In this document: positions 33,609-41,184 of the stretch, piece after piece | Position numbering within the stretch: the stretch's first letter is position 1 | Layout of the letters: each line of letters starts with the position of its first letter | Source: Halobacillus hunanensis | GTDB taxonomy: Bacteria > Bacillota > Bacilli > Bacillales > Halobacillaceae | Assembly (NCBI RefSeq): GCF_900166655.1 | Contig: NZ_FVZB01000007.1 | Coordinates: forward strand, 186,001-250,000 | Direction of reading: 5' to 3' | DNA: 64,000 nt | Translations under genes and position numbers: made by a program | Notes under the pieces: model-generated | The model's database searches: none | What the model was told of the DNA's origin: nothing | Seen by the model: only the letters and a program-made list of their open reading frames with translations

Positions 33609-34002
33609 TTAATCACCTCTATATTGAGTTATGTTTCTATAAAACTGTGATAAAAGGAAGGAGGTCGTCTACAACATTTTCAAATGTTACATAGATTTTA
33701 TATGAATTGCAAACCCACTTCCGAAAAATAAGTAATGGTTGGTGCTTTCTCCCAAGATTCCTTAACCCTTGTCGTTTCAGTATTTTTCGACATTTTCCTT
33801 AGTCGGAAAATTCGGGTGAAAATAAATCAAAAAAATTTTTTGTACAAAACATAAAGTTATTACTGAACGTTACTGAGCTTCACTGAACGTCACTGAAGGA
33901 TCTAAATGCTACTCAGTGCCTCTCAGCGGGTTTGGCGATATGAATGTCTCCCTGATACGATTTGAACTATTCGCGAAAAGCAACAACAAGGAGGACTTAC
34001 CT
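33609..34002. promoter_or_regulatory. Divergent control region with palindrome and 10-nt direct repeats
   Basis: No gene was found in these 394 nt. Near opuD, AACATTTTCAAATGTT (33673-33688) is a palindrome suited to a repressor site. Near the redox cluster, four exact-period 10-nt repeats, (T/C)ACTGA followed by four variable bases, occupy 33861-33900. A strong AAGGAGG ends the region for the amidohydrolase gene. Confidence 0.55.
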
Positions 34003-35073
34003 ATGCCAAAGAATACAATTCCGCTAGTAGACACGGATATTCACGAACGAGTTCAATATCGAGACCTTTTGGATCGATTGGATGAACCGTTTCGCCATTA
34101 CATTGAAAATTGTCACTGGATTCAAGAGAAACATATGCCCTATACCCAACCGTCAGTAGCGGGGGTGGATCGGGCTGATGCGATCCTGCCTGACGGTCGG
34201 CCTGCTGGATCAGATCTCGCTTTTATGCAAGGGCAGCTGCTTGATGACATCGGTCATGAGTTCGGAATATTGACAAGTGCTCTTGATCCTTCACCTTCTT
34301 CGATGCATGGCTGGCACGAGATGGCTGCAGCTCTTGCGACGGCGTACAATGACTGGCAAATCGAAAATTGGCTCGAAAAGGACGAACGCTTATACGGCTC
34401 CGTGCATATTGCGGCACAGGATCGTGATGAAGCGGTGAAAGAAATCGAACGAGTTGGTTCTCATCCGAAAATGGTGCAAGTATTGCTGCCGATTGACGAC
34501 ATTATGTGGGGTGAACCGTACTATCATCCGATTTTTGAAGCGGCTGAAAAACACAACTTAATGATTGGCATGCATCACAATGAACCACCTGTTTATTATG
34601 GAAAGTGGCCAAGATATTTTATCGAATGGCATACCTTAATCCCGACAGCACATATGAAACAAATTACGAGCATGATGTTCAACGGAGTATTTGAGAAATT
34701 TCCTAACCTAGGCTTAATGATGATCGAGGGGGGGTTCACCTTTATTCCGCATTTAATGTGGAAAATGGATCAGCAATTCCGTGATTTGCGTCATGAAGTT
34801 CCGTGGCTGAAAAGAAAGCCGAGTCAGATTATGAAGGAACAGGTCCGCTTCACGACACAGCCTGCTGAAGAACTGACGAAGAAGGAATTTATGTCGCTGC
34901 TTGAGCAAATGGGGACAGATGAGATGTTATGTTTTTCTACAGATTATCCTCACTGGGATTACGATTCACCTCATCGTGCTTTACCGAATATGGATTCCGA
35001 ACTAAAGCGAAAGATTTTCTCAGAAAATGCCAAGAATTTTTATCCGAAATTACCAAATTCAGAGGAGGGGTAA
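34003..35073 (+). CDS. Amidohydrolase-2 family protein (TIM-barrel metal enzyme)
   Basis: A 356-residue enzyme of the amidohydrolase_2 group, which includes decarboxylases (ACMSD, gamma-resorcylate decarboxylase) and hydrolases. The first metal motif is VDTDIH at residues 7-12, a conserved histidine pair is in GMHHNE, and the catalytic Asp is in CFSTDYPHWDYDSPH. The start at 34003 follows AAGGAGG; a longer in-frame ORF from 33916 precedes that site. It heads a run of six closely spaced genes, with the Rieske gene starting one base after its stop. The substrate is unknown; the gene association suggests an oxidative or decarboxylating pathway. Confidence 0.85.
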   Translation: MPKNTIPLVDTDIHERVQYRDLLDRLDEPFRHYIENCHWIQEKHMPYTQPSVAGVDRADAILPDGRPAGSDLAFMQGQLLDDIGHEFGILTSALDPSPSSMHGWHEMAAALATAYNDWQIENWLEKDERLYGSVHIAAQDRDEAVKEIERVGSHPKMVQVLLPIDDIMWGEPYYHPIFEAAEKHNLMIGMHHNEPPVYYGKWPRYFIEWHTLIPTAHMKQITSMMFNGVFEKFPNLGLMMIEGGFTFIPHLMWKMDQQFRDLRHEVPWLKRKPSQIMKEQVRFTTQPAEELTKKEFMSLLEQMGTDEMLCFSTDYPHWDYDSPHRALPNMDSELKRKIFSENAKNFYPKLPNSEEG

Positions 35074-35074
35074 C

Positions 35075-35434
35075 ATGAGAGAACAAGTGGTATGTAAAAC
35101 ATCTGATATTAAGCCAGGAGAAATGAAGAAATCTACTTTTGGAAAACAGAATGTACTCATTTGCCGGACTCCCGACGGGGAATTCTATGCTTTTATGAAT
35201 CAATGTATCCACCAGGGGGCGCCGCTTGACCGTGGAATGCTCTGTGGGGCCACAACCGAAGAAAGTAAGCCTGGTGACTACGAGTATTGCCATAAAGGTG
35301 AAATTATTCGCTGTCCGTGGCATGGCAGAGAGTTTGATATTAAAAATGAAGGAAGAATGCTTGCGAATCCTGATAAGAAGATTCCGAGTTTCAAAGTACG
35401 CGTAGAAGATGAAGACGTTATCGTTTATAAATAA
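35075..35434 (+). CDS. Rieske [2Fe-2S] ferredoxin
   Basis: A 119-residue soluble electron carrier. The cluster ligands are C44 and H46 (NQCIHQGAPL) and C80 and H83 (RCPWHGREFD). The 33-residue interval between the two pairs is about twice that of ordinary Rieske ferredoxins and contains a polar insertion with two extra cysteines (57 and 72). AGGAGGGG precedes the ATG. It lies between the amidohydrolase and a ferredoxin-NADP reductase, which suggests that NADPH electrons flow through it to an oxygenase or other acceptor not encoded here. Confidence 0.88.
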   Translation: MREQVVCKTSDIKPGEMKKSTFGKQNVLICRTPDGEFYAFMNQCIHQGAPLDRGMLCGATTEESKPGDYEYCHKGEIIRCPWHGREFDIKNEGRMLANPDKKIPSFKVRVEDEDVIVYK

Positions 35435-35455
35435 TGAAACAAGAAGGTGTTGACC

Positions 35456-36457
35456 ATGTACAGTTCTGAAAACGTTAGTGATGTAATCATTATAGGGGGA
35501 GGTCCGACGGGGTTATTTGCGGCTTTCTATGCCGGCATGAGGGAAATGTCAGTGAAGGTCATGGATAGCCTGCCCCAGCTTGGCGGGCAGCTGATGGCTT
35601 TGTATCCTGAGAAGTACATTTATGATGTAGCAGGAGCCCCTAAAGTGTTAGCGAAAGATTTAGTTCACCAACTCGAGGAGCAAGCGATGCAATTTGATCC
35701 GGATATTTGCCTTGAGGAAAATGTTCAGGACGTTGAAAAGCTTGAGGAATGTCTTTTTAAAGTGACCACGACGAAACAGGTGCATTATGCGAAGACCGTG
35801 TTGATTACGAGTGGTGCGGGGGCCTTTCAGCCACGTCGACTTAAACACGAAGCGGCTCAGCAATATGAAGGGAAGAACCTTTTCTATTCGGTGACAGACC
35901 TGGAGGCTCATAAAGGCAGTCGAGTCTGTATTTCAGGTGGCGGCGATTCGGCTGTAGACTGGGCACTGATGCTGAAGGATGTGGCCAAAGAAGTGACGCT
36001 GGTTCATCGGCGTGATCAGTTCAGGGCTCACGAATCGAGCGTTAATCAATTAAGAGAAACGAGTGTTCAAATTAAGACGCCCCGAGGAATCGATCAACTG
36101 GTTGGTACGGATGATTATATTGAATCTGTTGTCTTAAAAGAACCAAAAGGGGAGGCGACGGAAAGCCTTGAAATTGATTCTTTAATCGTTAACCATGGTT
36201 TTCTTTCCAGTCTTGGAGCGATCAAGGAATGGGGACTGGAACTTAAGAAGAACTCCATCGTTGTCAATCAGAAAATGGAAACCAATATTCCGGGAATTTA
36301 CGCTGCCGGTGACATTACAACTTACGACGGAAAAGTAAAATTAATCGCAACTGGTTTTGGAGAAGCTCCTACCGCGATAAGTCAGATTAAGCATTACATT
36401 GATCCTGATGCAAGAGTGCAGCCGCCCCACAGTACTCGTGTTTTAGGCGGAGAATAA
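35456..36457 (+). CDS. Ferredoxin-NADP+ reductase, thioredoxin-reductase type
   Basis: A 333-residue flavoprotein with FAD motif IIIGGGPTGLFAAFYAG, NADPH motif VCISGGGDSAVDWAL and the closing GIYAAGDITTYDGKVKLIATGFGE motif. The CxxC of true thioredoxin reductase is missing, as expected for the YumC/FNR2 type. The start at 35456 follows AAGAAGGTG. Its place after the Rieske gene strongly suggests that it reduces that ferredoxin. Confidence 0.9.
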   Translation: MYSSENVSDVIIIGGGPTGLFAAFYAGMREMSVKVMDSLPQLGGQLMALYPEKYIYDVAGAPKVLAKDLVHQLEEQAMQFDPDICLEENVQDVEKLEECLFKVTTTKQVHYAKTVLITSGAGAFQPRRLKHEAAQQYEGKNLFYSVTDLEAHKGSRVCISGGGDSAVDWALMLKDVAKEVTLVHRRDQFRAHESSVNQLRETSVQIKTPRGIDQLVGTDDYIESVVLKEPKGEATESLEIDSLIVNHGFLSSLGAIKEWGLELKKNSIVVNQKMETNIPGIYAAGDITTYDGKVKLIATGFGEAPTAISQIKHYIDPDARVQPPHSTRVLGGE

Positions 36458-36460
36458 CTT

Positions 36461-37045
36461 TTGTCACTACAAACTGTGAAAAACAACACAGTCGGCCACG
36501 ATTTGGTCGTGCTGTTCAGGATCTTTATAACCTTTATGAAAATAAGCCCCCTTACCTTTGGCGGTGGAATTGCCATGATTCCCCACATTGAAAAAGACAT
36601 CGTCCGAAAGCGGGGATGGTTTGCCAAAGAGGATGTCCCAAGCATTGTAGCGGTTGCGCAATCAGCTCCAGGGTCCATTGCTATAAATGCCTCCATTTAT
36701 ATAGGGCACAAAGTCCATGGGATTCCAGGAGCGATAGCTGCCATGGTTGGCATGCTGCTGCCAGCGAACCTGATTATCATTGTGTTGACTTATCTGTATT
36801 TAACTTATCAGGATCTTGCCATCGTGCAAGACGCCTTTAAAGGGATACGTCCCGCTATTATTGGACTGATTCTGTACGCCGCTTGTAAAATAGGCAGGTT
36901 ATCGATTCGTGACCCATTCACGCTGCTGTTGTTCGCAGCCGCGGCTGGTTTACTTTTCGGTCTGGCTATTTCCCCAGTCTTTCTAATTATCGGCGGAGGG
37001 ATAGCCGGCTGGCTTTATTCGATGTGCCGCAATAAAAGGAGCTGA
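36461..37045 (+). CDS. Chromate transporter, half-size subunit 1
   Basis: A 194-residue membrane protein of the CHR family. It carries the ISPLTFGGGIAMIPHIEKD signature near residue 30 and VAQSAPGSIAINAS, followed by four to five helices. The start is TTG at 36461; the GGCGGAG that serves it lies inside the end of the reductase gene. An internal ATG at 36536 would remove part of the first helix. Together with the next gene it makes a short-chain ChrA pair like B. subtilis YwrA/YwrB. The natural substrate may be an oxyanion rather than chromate. Confidence 0.87.
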   Translation: MSLQTVKNNTVGHDLVVLFRIFITFMKISPLTFGGGIAMIPHIEKDIVRKRGWFAKEDVPSIVAVAQSAPGSIAINASIYIGHKVHGIPGAIAAMVGMLLPANLIIIVLTYLYLTYQDLAIVQDAFKGIRPAIIGLILYAACKIGRLSIRDPFTLLLFAAAAGLLFGLAISPVFLIIGGGIAGWLYSMCRNKRS

Positions 37046-37050
37046 AGCGA

Positions 37051-37581
37051 ATGGTTTTGTTCAATCTCTTCGTCGAGTTTTTTAAAATAGGCTTGTTCGG
37101 TTTTGGCGGAGGGTATGCCATGATTCCACTGATGGCTCAAGCGGTTCGTGAACATCACTGGATCCCTCAGCAGCAGTTCACAGATATTATTGCGATAGCG
37201 GGTTCCGCGCCAGGTCCGATTGCGACGAATACAGCATTATTCATCGGTTATCAAACCTCCGGGGTACCTGGGGCTCTCATGGCAGCCGCAGGAAATTTAT
37301 TACCGTCGCTGTTAATGGTGCTGCTGTTAATCAAAGTGATAACTAACCATGCTCGTCCGAATGTGTTAAACCGCAGTTTATATGGAATTCATCCTGTCAT
37401 TACAGCGCTGATTTTATATGCGGGCGTTCGAATGGGAATCGAGAATGAGTTATTTTCGCAAGCGGCTGAATACTCTCAATATGGAATTATGGTTTTGTCG
37501 ATCATCCTTTTTTACAAAAAGGTATCTCCTCTTTGGGTGATTGGACTTGCCGGAATCGCAGGTATTCTGATTTATAGTTGA
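37051..37581 (+). CDS. Chromate transporter, half-size subunit 2
   Basis: A 176-residue membrane protein homologous to subunit 1, with the matching signature FGFGGGYAMIPLMAQ and IAGSAPGPIATNTA. It starts 5 nt after the preceding gene (AAAGGAGC ribosome binding site). The two halves are presumed to be in opposite topology and form one carrier. Its inclusion in a redox cluster is unusual. Confidence 0.87.
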   Translation: MVLFNLFVEFFKIGLFGFGGGYAMIPLMAQAVREHHWIPQQQFTDIIAIAGSAPGPIATNTALFIGYQTSGVPGALMAAAGNLLPSLLMVLLLIKVITNHARPNVLNRSLYGIHPVITALILYAGVRMGIENELFSQAAEYSQYGIMVLSIILFYKKVSPLWVIGLAGIAGILIYS

Positions 37582-37597
37582 TAAGGAGGACTTTGCT

Positions 37598-39064
37598 ATG
37601 ACAAAAATGTATATTAACGGCCAATGGGTTGCTGCTGCAAGTGGCTGTACACGAACAATCATCAATCCGTTCAATCAAGAAAGTATTGCAGAAGTGGCAG
37701 AAGGGAATGAAACGGATACTCAACTGGCGATTGACGCTGCCAGAGAAGCCTTCGATAAGGGTGGCTGGCGTCATATGCCGGGTTCAGAACGTGGAAAACT
37801 CGTCTTGAAAATTGCTGAACTTATTGAGCGTGATCAGCAGGAATTAGCTGAATTGGAAACGCTGGATACAGGGAAAACGATGACGGAAAGCCTGGCCGAC
37901 ATGGCGGATATCGCGGAAGTGTTCCGCTATTACGGAGGGCTCGCTGATAAAGATGGCGGTGAAGTGATCGAATCCCCTATTCCTGAATCCAGAAGTAAAG
38001 TAGTCCGCGAGCCTGTTGGGGTTTGTGGGCAGATTACACCATGGAATTATCCATTGCTGCAAGGCTCGTGGAAGCTTGCCCCTGCGTTAGCAGCGGGGAA
38101 TACGCTGATCATCAAGCCTAGTGAAATTACACCATTAACAACGATTAAAGTAACAGAACTAATTGAGGAAGCCGGCATTCCGGAAGGTGTCGTGAATTTA
38201 GTGCTGGGCTCTGGTGCCGAAACGGGACAAATCCTCGCTGAGAGTCATTCCGTTGATCTCATATCATTTACGGGCGGCATCGAGACAGGACGTAAAGTCA
38301 TGACGGCTGCCGCAGAAAATTTTAAAAAAATTGCTCTTGAACTAGGTGGTAAAAACCCTAATATTGTATTTGCGGATGCCGATTTTGAAACAGCTGTGGA
38401 TCAGGCGATGAATGCGATCTTTTTCCATGCTGGTCAAGTTTGTTCTGCTGGGGCCCGCCTGCTCGTTCAAGAGGAGCTTTACGATGACTTTGTAGAAGCG
38501 TTAGTGGAACGGACGAGGCATATCAAACTCGGCAGCGGTTTCGACGACACTACCCAATCCGGTCCGCTTATTTCGAAAGAACACCGTGAAAAAGTAGAGC
38601 GATATATTGAGGTGGGCGTAGATGAAGGAGCTGACTTAGTAGTAGGTGGAAAACGGCCTCAAGCGGAAGAATTACAATCTGGATTTTTCCTTGAACCGAC
38701 GATTTTTACGAACTGTCAACCATCGATGAGGATTGTACAGGAAGAAACATTTGGTCCATTATTGACGGTGGAACGATTCAATACTGAAGAAGAGGCTGTA
38801 CAAACAGCGAATGATTCTAAGTACGGTCTTGCCGGGGCCGTGTGGACGACGGATATAAGGAAAGCAGAGCGAGTTGCAAGCGAACTTCGAATGGGAACGG
38901 TGTGGATTAATGACTTCCATCCTTATTTCGCCCAGGCCCCGTGGGGAGGGTATAAATCCTCTGGAATCGGCCGTGAGCTCGGTAAGCAAGGGCTGGAGGA
39001 ATATACCGAAGTTAAACATGTATTTGAAAATACAAATCCTGCGCCGCTGAACTGGTTTAAGTAA
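37598..39064 (+). CDS. Aldehyde dehydrogenase, betaine-aldehyde dehydrogenase type
   Basis: A 488-residue NAD(P)-dependent dehydrogenase. The cofactor Lys motif TLIIKPSEITP, the general-base motif ALELGGKNPNIVFAD and the nucleophile Cys in HAGQVCSAGARL are intact, as is the C-terminal ETFGPLLTVE. Sequence style is nearest BetB/GbsA, but without an adjacent choline dehydrogenase the substrate is open; it could oxidise an aldehyde made by this cluster. AAGGAGG precedes the ATG. It ends the run and is followed by a strong terminator. Confidence 0.88.
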   Translation: MTKMYINGQWVAAASGCTRTIINPFNQESIAEVAEGNETDTQLAIDAAREAFDKGGWRHMPGSERGKLVLKIAELIERDQQELAELETLDTGKTMTESLADMADIAEVFRYYGGLADKDGGEVIESPIPESRSKVVREPVGVCGQITPWNYPLLQGSWKLAPALAAGNTLIIKPSEITPLTTIKVTELIEEAGIPEGVVNLVLGSGAETGQILAESHSVDLISFTGGIETGRKVMTAAAENFKKIALELGGKNPNIVFADADFETAVDQAMNAIFFHAGQVCSAGARLLVQEELYDDFVEALVERTRHIKLGSGFDDTTQSGPLISKEHREKVERYIEVGVDEGADLVVGGKRPQAEELQSGFFLEPTIFTNCQPSMRIVQEETFGPLLTVERFNTEEEAVQTANDSKYGLAGAVWTTDIRKAERVASELRMGTVWINDFHPYFAQAPWGGYKSSGIGRELGKQGLEEYTEVKHVFENTNPAPLNWFK

Positions 39065-39081
39065 CAAAAAAGTATCATTAA

Positions 39082-39123
39082 AATGTGCCAGACTTTCAGC
39101 TTCGCTTGAAGGTCTGGCACATT
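39082..39123 (+). terminator. Terminator after the redox cluster
   Basis: AATGTGCCAGAC and GTCTGGCACATT form a long stem. Confidence 0.9.
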
Positions 39124-39157
39124 ATTTATGCTTGGCGAAATGGTTTTATTATAACGA

Positions 39158-39183
39158 AAGAGCGGACTTCAAAAAGTCCGCTC
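39158..39183 (-). terminator. Terminator of the gerP operon
   Basis: GAGCGGACTT and AAGTCCGCTC form the stem; on the minus strand T residues follow it. It lies just beyond the gerPF stop. Confidence 0.8.
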
Positions 39184-39203
39184 CATTGAGCATTTGTAAA
39201 AAA

Positions 39204-39422
39204 TTATCTATTGGCGGTCACATTTTGATCATTCACGTCAGGGTCAAATGGATTCGTGGAACTGAGCCCGTTATTCGTACATATAAAATCCCCCGTATTT
39301 AACGCTCCTGAACCGGCATTCGTTTTACTCGTGCTTTTCGGTGCAAGATAAAAAGCATCCCCGAAGTTCACTACACCTCCACCTACACTATTGATACGAA
39401 TCGGGCCGACTATGGCTGGCAT
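39204..39422 (-). CDS. gerPF: Spore germination protein GerPF
   Basis: A 72-residue coat-associated protein, last of the six-gene gerP operon. The start MPAIVGPIRINSVGGGVVNF is the GerPA/GerPF family signature. The GerP proteins make the coat and outer layers permeable to small germinants; they are expressed in the mother cell. AAGGAGGGC precedes the start. GerPF and GerPA are paralogues; position decides the name. Confidence 0.93.
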   Translation of the reverse strand: MPAIVGPIRINSVGGGVVNFGDAFYLAPKSTSKTNAGSGALNTGDFICTNNGLSSTNPFDPDVNDQNVTANR

Positions 39423-39472
39423 AAAAAGCCCTCCTTTTTTTAAAGCCTAATGATACAAAGTATGCGCGCTCT

Positions 39473-39847
39473 TTACTGTTCGTCACTTAGGATTCGAATA
39501 TGTTTAACGCGAGCATGGGCATCGATGTTGTCAATGCCTCCTATTTGAATAGCTGAAGCCGTAGACGCTCCAAGCATGAACATGGAGTCAACACAAATTT
39601 CGGGATCCACGTGGTGGAAGGAGGTTGAAATCGTAAGAGGAGGAAGCATTGGCGATGGCTCCCGCTGGAAAATAGGGTAAGTAGAAAAGGACACATTATC
39701 TTCAATCGTATGAGGACCTTCTCTTTGTACTGCAATAGCTCGTGAGCGTGGATTCATTTGTTTTAGGTCGCCTATTAGCAGTCCTGAACCGATGGTAACT
39801 GAATTAACATGGGCTGATTGGGCAATAGCGATGCGCTTATTCTTCAA
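39473..39847 (-). CDS. gerPE: Spore germination protein GerPE
   Basis: A 124-residue protein with the segments SAHVNSVTIGSG near the start and FMLGASTASAIQIGGID near the end, as in GerPE. Its start overlaps the end of gerPD by 11 nt, so translation is coupled. It belongs to the six-protein set needed for germinant passage through the spore coat. Confidence 0.9.
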   Translation of the reverse strand: MKNKRIAIAQSAHVNSVTIGSGLLIGDLKQMNPRSRAIAVQREGPHTIEDNVSFSTYPIFQREPSPMLPPLTISTSFHHVDPEICVDSMFMLGASTASAIQIGGIDNIDAHARVKHIRILSDEQ

Positions 39848-40046
39848 CTGGAGCGGCCTCCTCGAGGGTACCTTCCTCTTCTATAGGAACAAATGGACCG
39901 ATCACTAACGATTCTGGTGGGGTATCAAAAAAGGATTGAAGACGGATGGTCTCACTGTCGCCAATTAAAAAAACAGAGGAGGAGGCTACACCTGTGACAT
40001 CAATTTTCCCGACATGCAACCCGTAATTGTACACGGTGTAATTCAT
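39837..40046 (-). CDS. gerPD: Spore germination protein GerPD
   Basis: A 69-residue protein with the family motif LHVGKIDVTGVASSSVFLIG followed by an acidic C-terminus (EEEGTLEEAAPVEE), more acidic than usual and in line with a halophile. Its ATG overlaps the gerPC stop by 4 nt. Confidence 0.92.
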   Translation of the reverse strand: MNYTVYNYGLHVGKIDVTGVASSSVFLIGDSETIRLQSFFDTPPESLVIGPFVPIEEEGTLEEAAPVEE

Positions 40047-40588
40047 TCGAAATTCTCTCCTTCCTTCGAAGTGAAGTATTGAGCAACGGAATGGCGGACT
40101 TCCTGGTGTAATTTCTGAACAATCGCTGATGGGTCAAGGTCCGGGTGCTGGTCTTGGTGAATCGTAAAGCGTTCAGGCAGCTGATTATTGATATCCGTAA
40201 TCATGTGCTCCCGGTGTTTGTCACTAAGGTGAAATCCATGTTCACTGACATAGCTGTCAATATACTGAGGCACCCCGTCCTTCATCAATTCATGAAGGTA
40301 TGGATGAGTTTCTGGTGTTTGGGCGTCCGGGGTGTATAGGTCTTCAAGAATGTTTCCATCTGTTCCATTTGGAGTCAGTCCAATTTGCAGGGTTCCTTCA
40401 AGTGTTTCTATTTTTAATTGGTCAAAATGATATTCGATTTTTTCAATGACGGTCTTAGGGTGCTGTTGGGTTTGTAAGTGCTCGACCTGTTGAGTAAGGC
40501 GGTCAATGGTTTGCTGCTGATCCTGCATTTGCTTCATGATTTGGCTGATCCAATGATTCCATGATTGGTAGTAGTTGTTCAATGGCAT
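40043..40588 (-). CDS. gerPC: Spore germination protein GerPC
   Basis: A 181-residue protein. The N-terminal half is a predicted coiled coil rich in glutamine (MKQMQDQQQTIDRLTQQVEH) followed by the GerPC core IEKIEYHFDQLKIETLEGTL. It is the largest GerP protein and the only one not related to the others. It lies between gerPB and gerPD in the conserved order. Confidence 0.92.
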   Translation of the reverse strand: MPLNNYYQSWNHWISQIMKQMQDQQQTIDRLTQQVEHLQTQQHPKTVIEKIEYHFDQLKIETLEGTLQIGLTPNGTDGNILEDLYTPDAQTPETHPYLHELMKDGVPQYIDSYVSEHGFHLSDKHREHMITDINNQLPERFTIHQDQHPDLDPSAIVQKLHQEVRHSVAQYFTSKEGENFE

Positions 40589-40630
40589 TCACCCCCGTAC
40601 TATCCTATGCGAAAACAGCGTGATATGTGC

Positions 40631-40861
40631 CTAGGTTATGGAAAGTGGAACAAGAGTACCAGCAGCCTCCATTTCGGGTACGGTAACCTGCCCTGAAACA
40701 GGTTGAGCTGTTTCGCCAGGTCCTGTGTATCCCCCAGTATTATAGAGGTCTGCTTTAGCTTGAATAACTCCAGAACTTCCAATTTGAACAATCGATGAGT
40801 TGGCTACCGATCCAATCCGCAGGAAACGAATCGAGATCGTTTGGTGGACCGTTAAATTCAT
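40631..40861 (-). CDS. gerPB: Spore germination protein GerPB
   Basis: A 76-residue protein with the family motif RIGSVANSSIVQIGSSGVIQ followed by a Pro/Gly-rich tail (YTGPGETAQP). GGAGGGAG precedes the start. It is the second gene of the gerP operon. Confidence 0.92.
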   Translation of the reverse strand: MNLTVHQTISIRFLRIGSVANSSIVQIGSSGVIQAKADLYNTGGYTGPGETAQPVSGQVTVPEMEAAGTLVPLSIT

Positions 40862-40873
40862 TTGGTCTCCCTC

Positions 40874-41092
40874 CTAGGAGTTAACGATTGATTGATCAAT
40901 TTCTTCCCGATCATTGATGTAGGTGGCTGATCGATCTATATTTACGCGGATTCCAGTACCTGTATTAAAGGAACCGCCTCCTGCAAATGTTTTTACAGAA
41001 GCAGCGGGTGCCATGCTGTAGACATCTCCAATATTAAAGATACTGGAACCGGACACACTTAGTACTTTTACCATTCCAACTTGTGCGGGCAT
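40874..41092 (-). CDS. gerPA: Spore germination protein GerPA
   Basis: A 72-residue protein, first gene of the operon. The signature VGMVKVLSVSGSSIFNIGD and the GGGSFNTG segment identify the GerPA/PF family. CATATTTAT about 25 nt upstream on the minus strand resembles the -10 of SigK promoters (CATAnnnTA), which would fit mother-cell expression, but the -35 is not convincing. Confidence 0.92.
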   Translation of the reverse strand: MPAQVGMVKVLSVSGSSIFNIGDVYSMAPAASVKTFAGGGSFNTGTGIRVNIDRSATYINDREEIDQSIVNS

Positions 41093-41184
41093 AATGAAAA
41101 ACCCTTTCTATATAAATATGAAACTCAAATTGTGAAAATGTCGTAATACAAGTAAAATAAAAGTAATCAGGGGGATAGATAACT

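Noticed and set aside
40043-40588. GerPC region as a phage tail or coiled-coil adhesin
   Set aside because: The flanking gerP genes in canonical order make the germination assignment clear.
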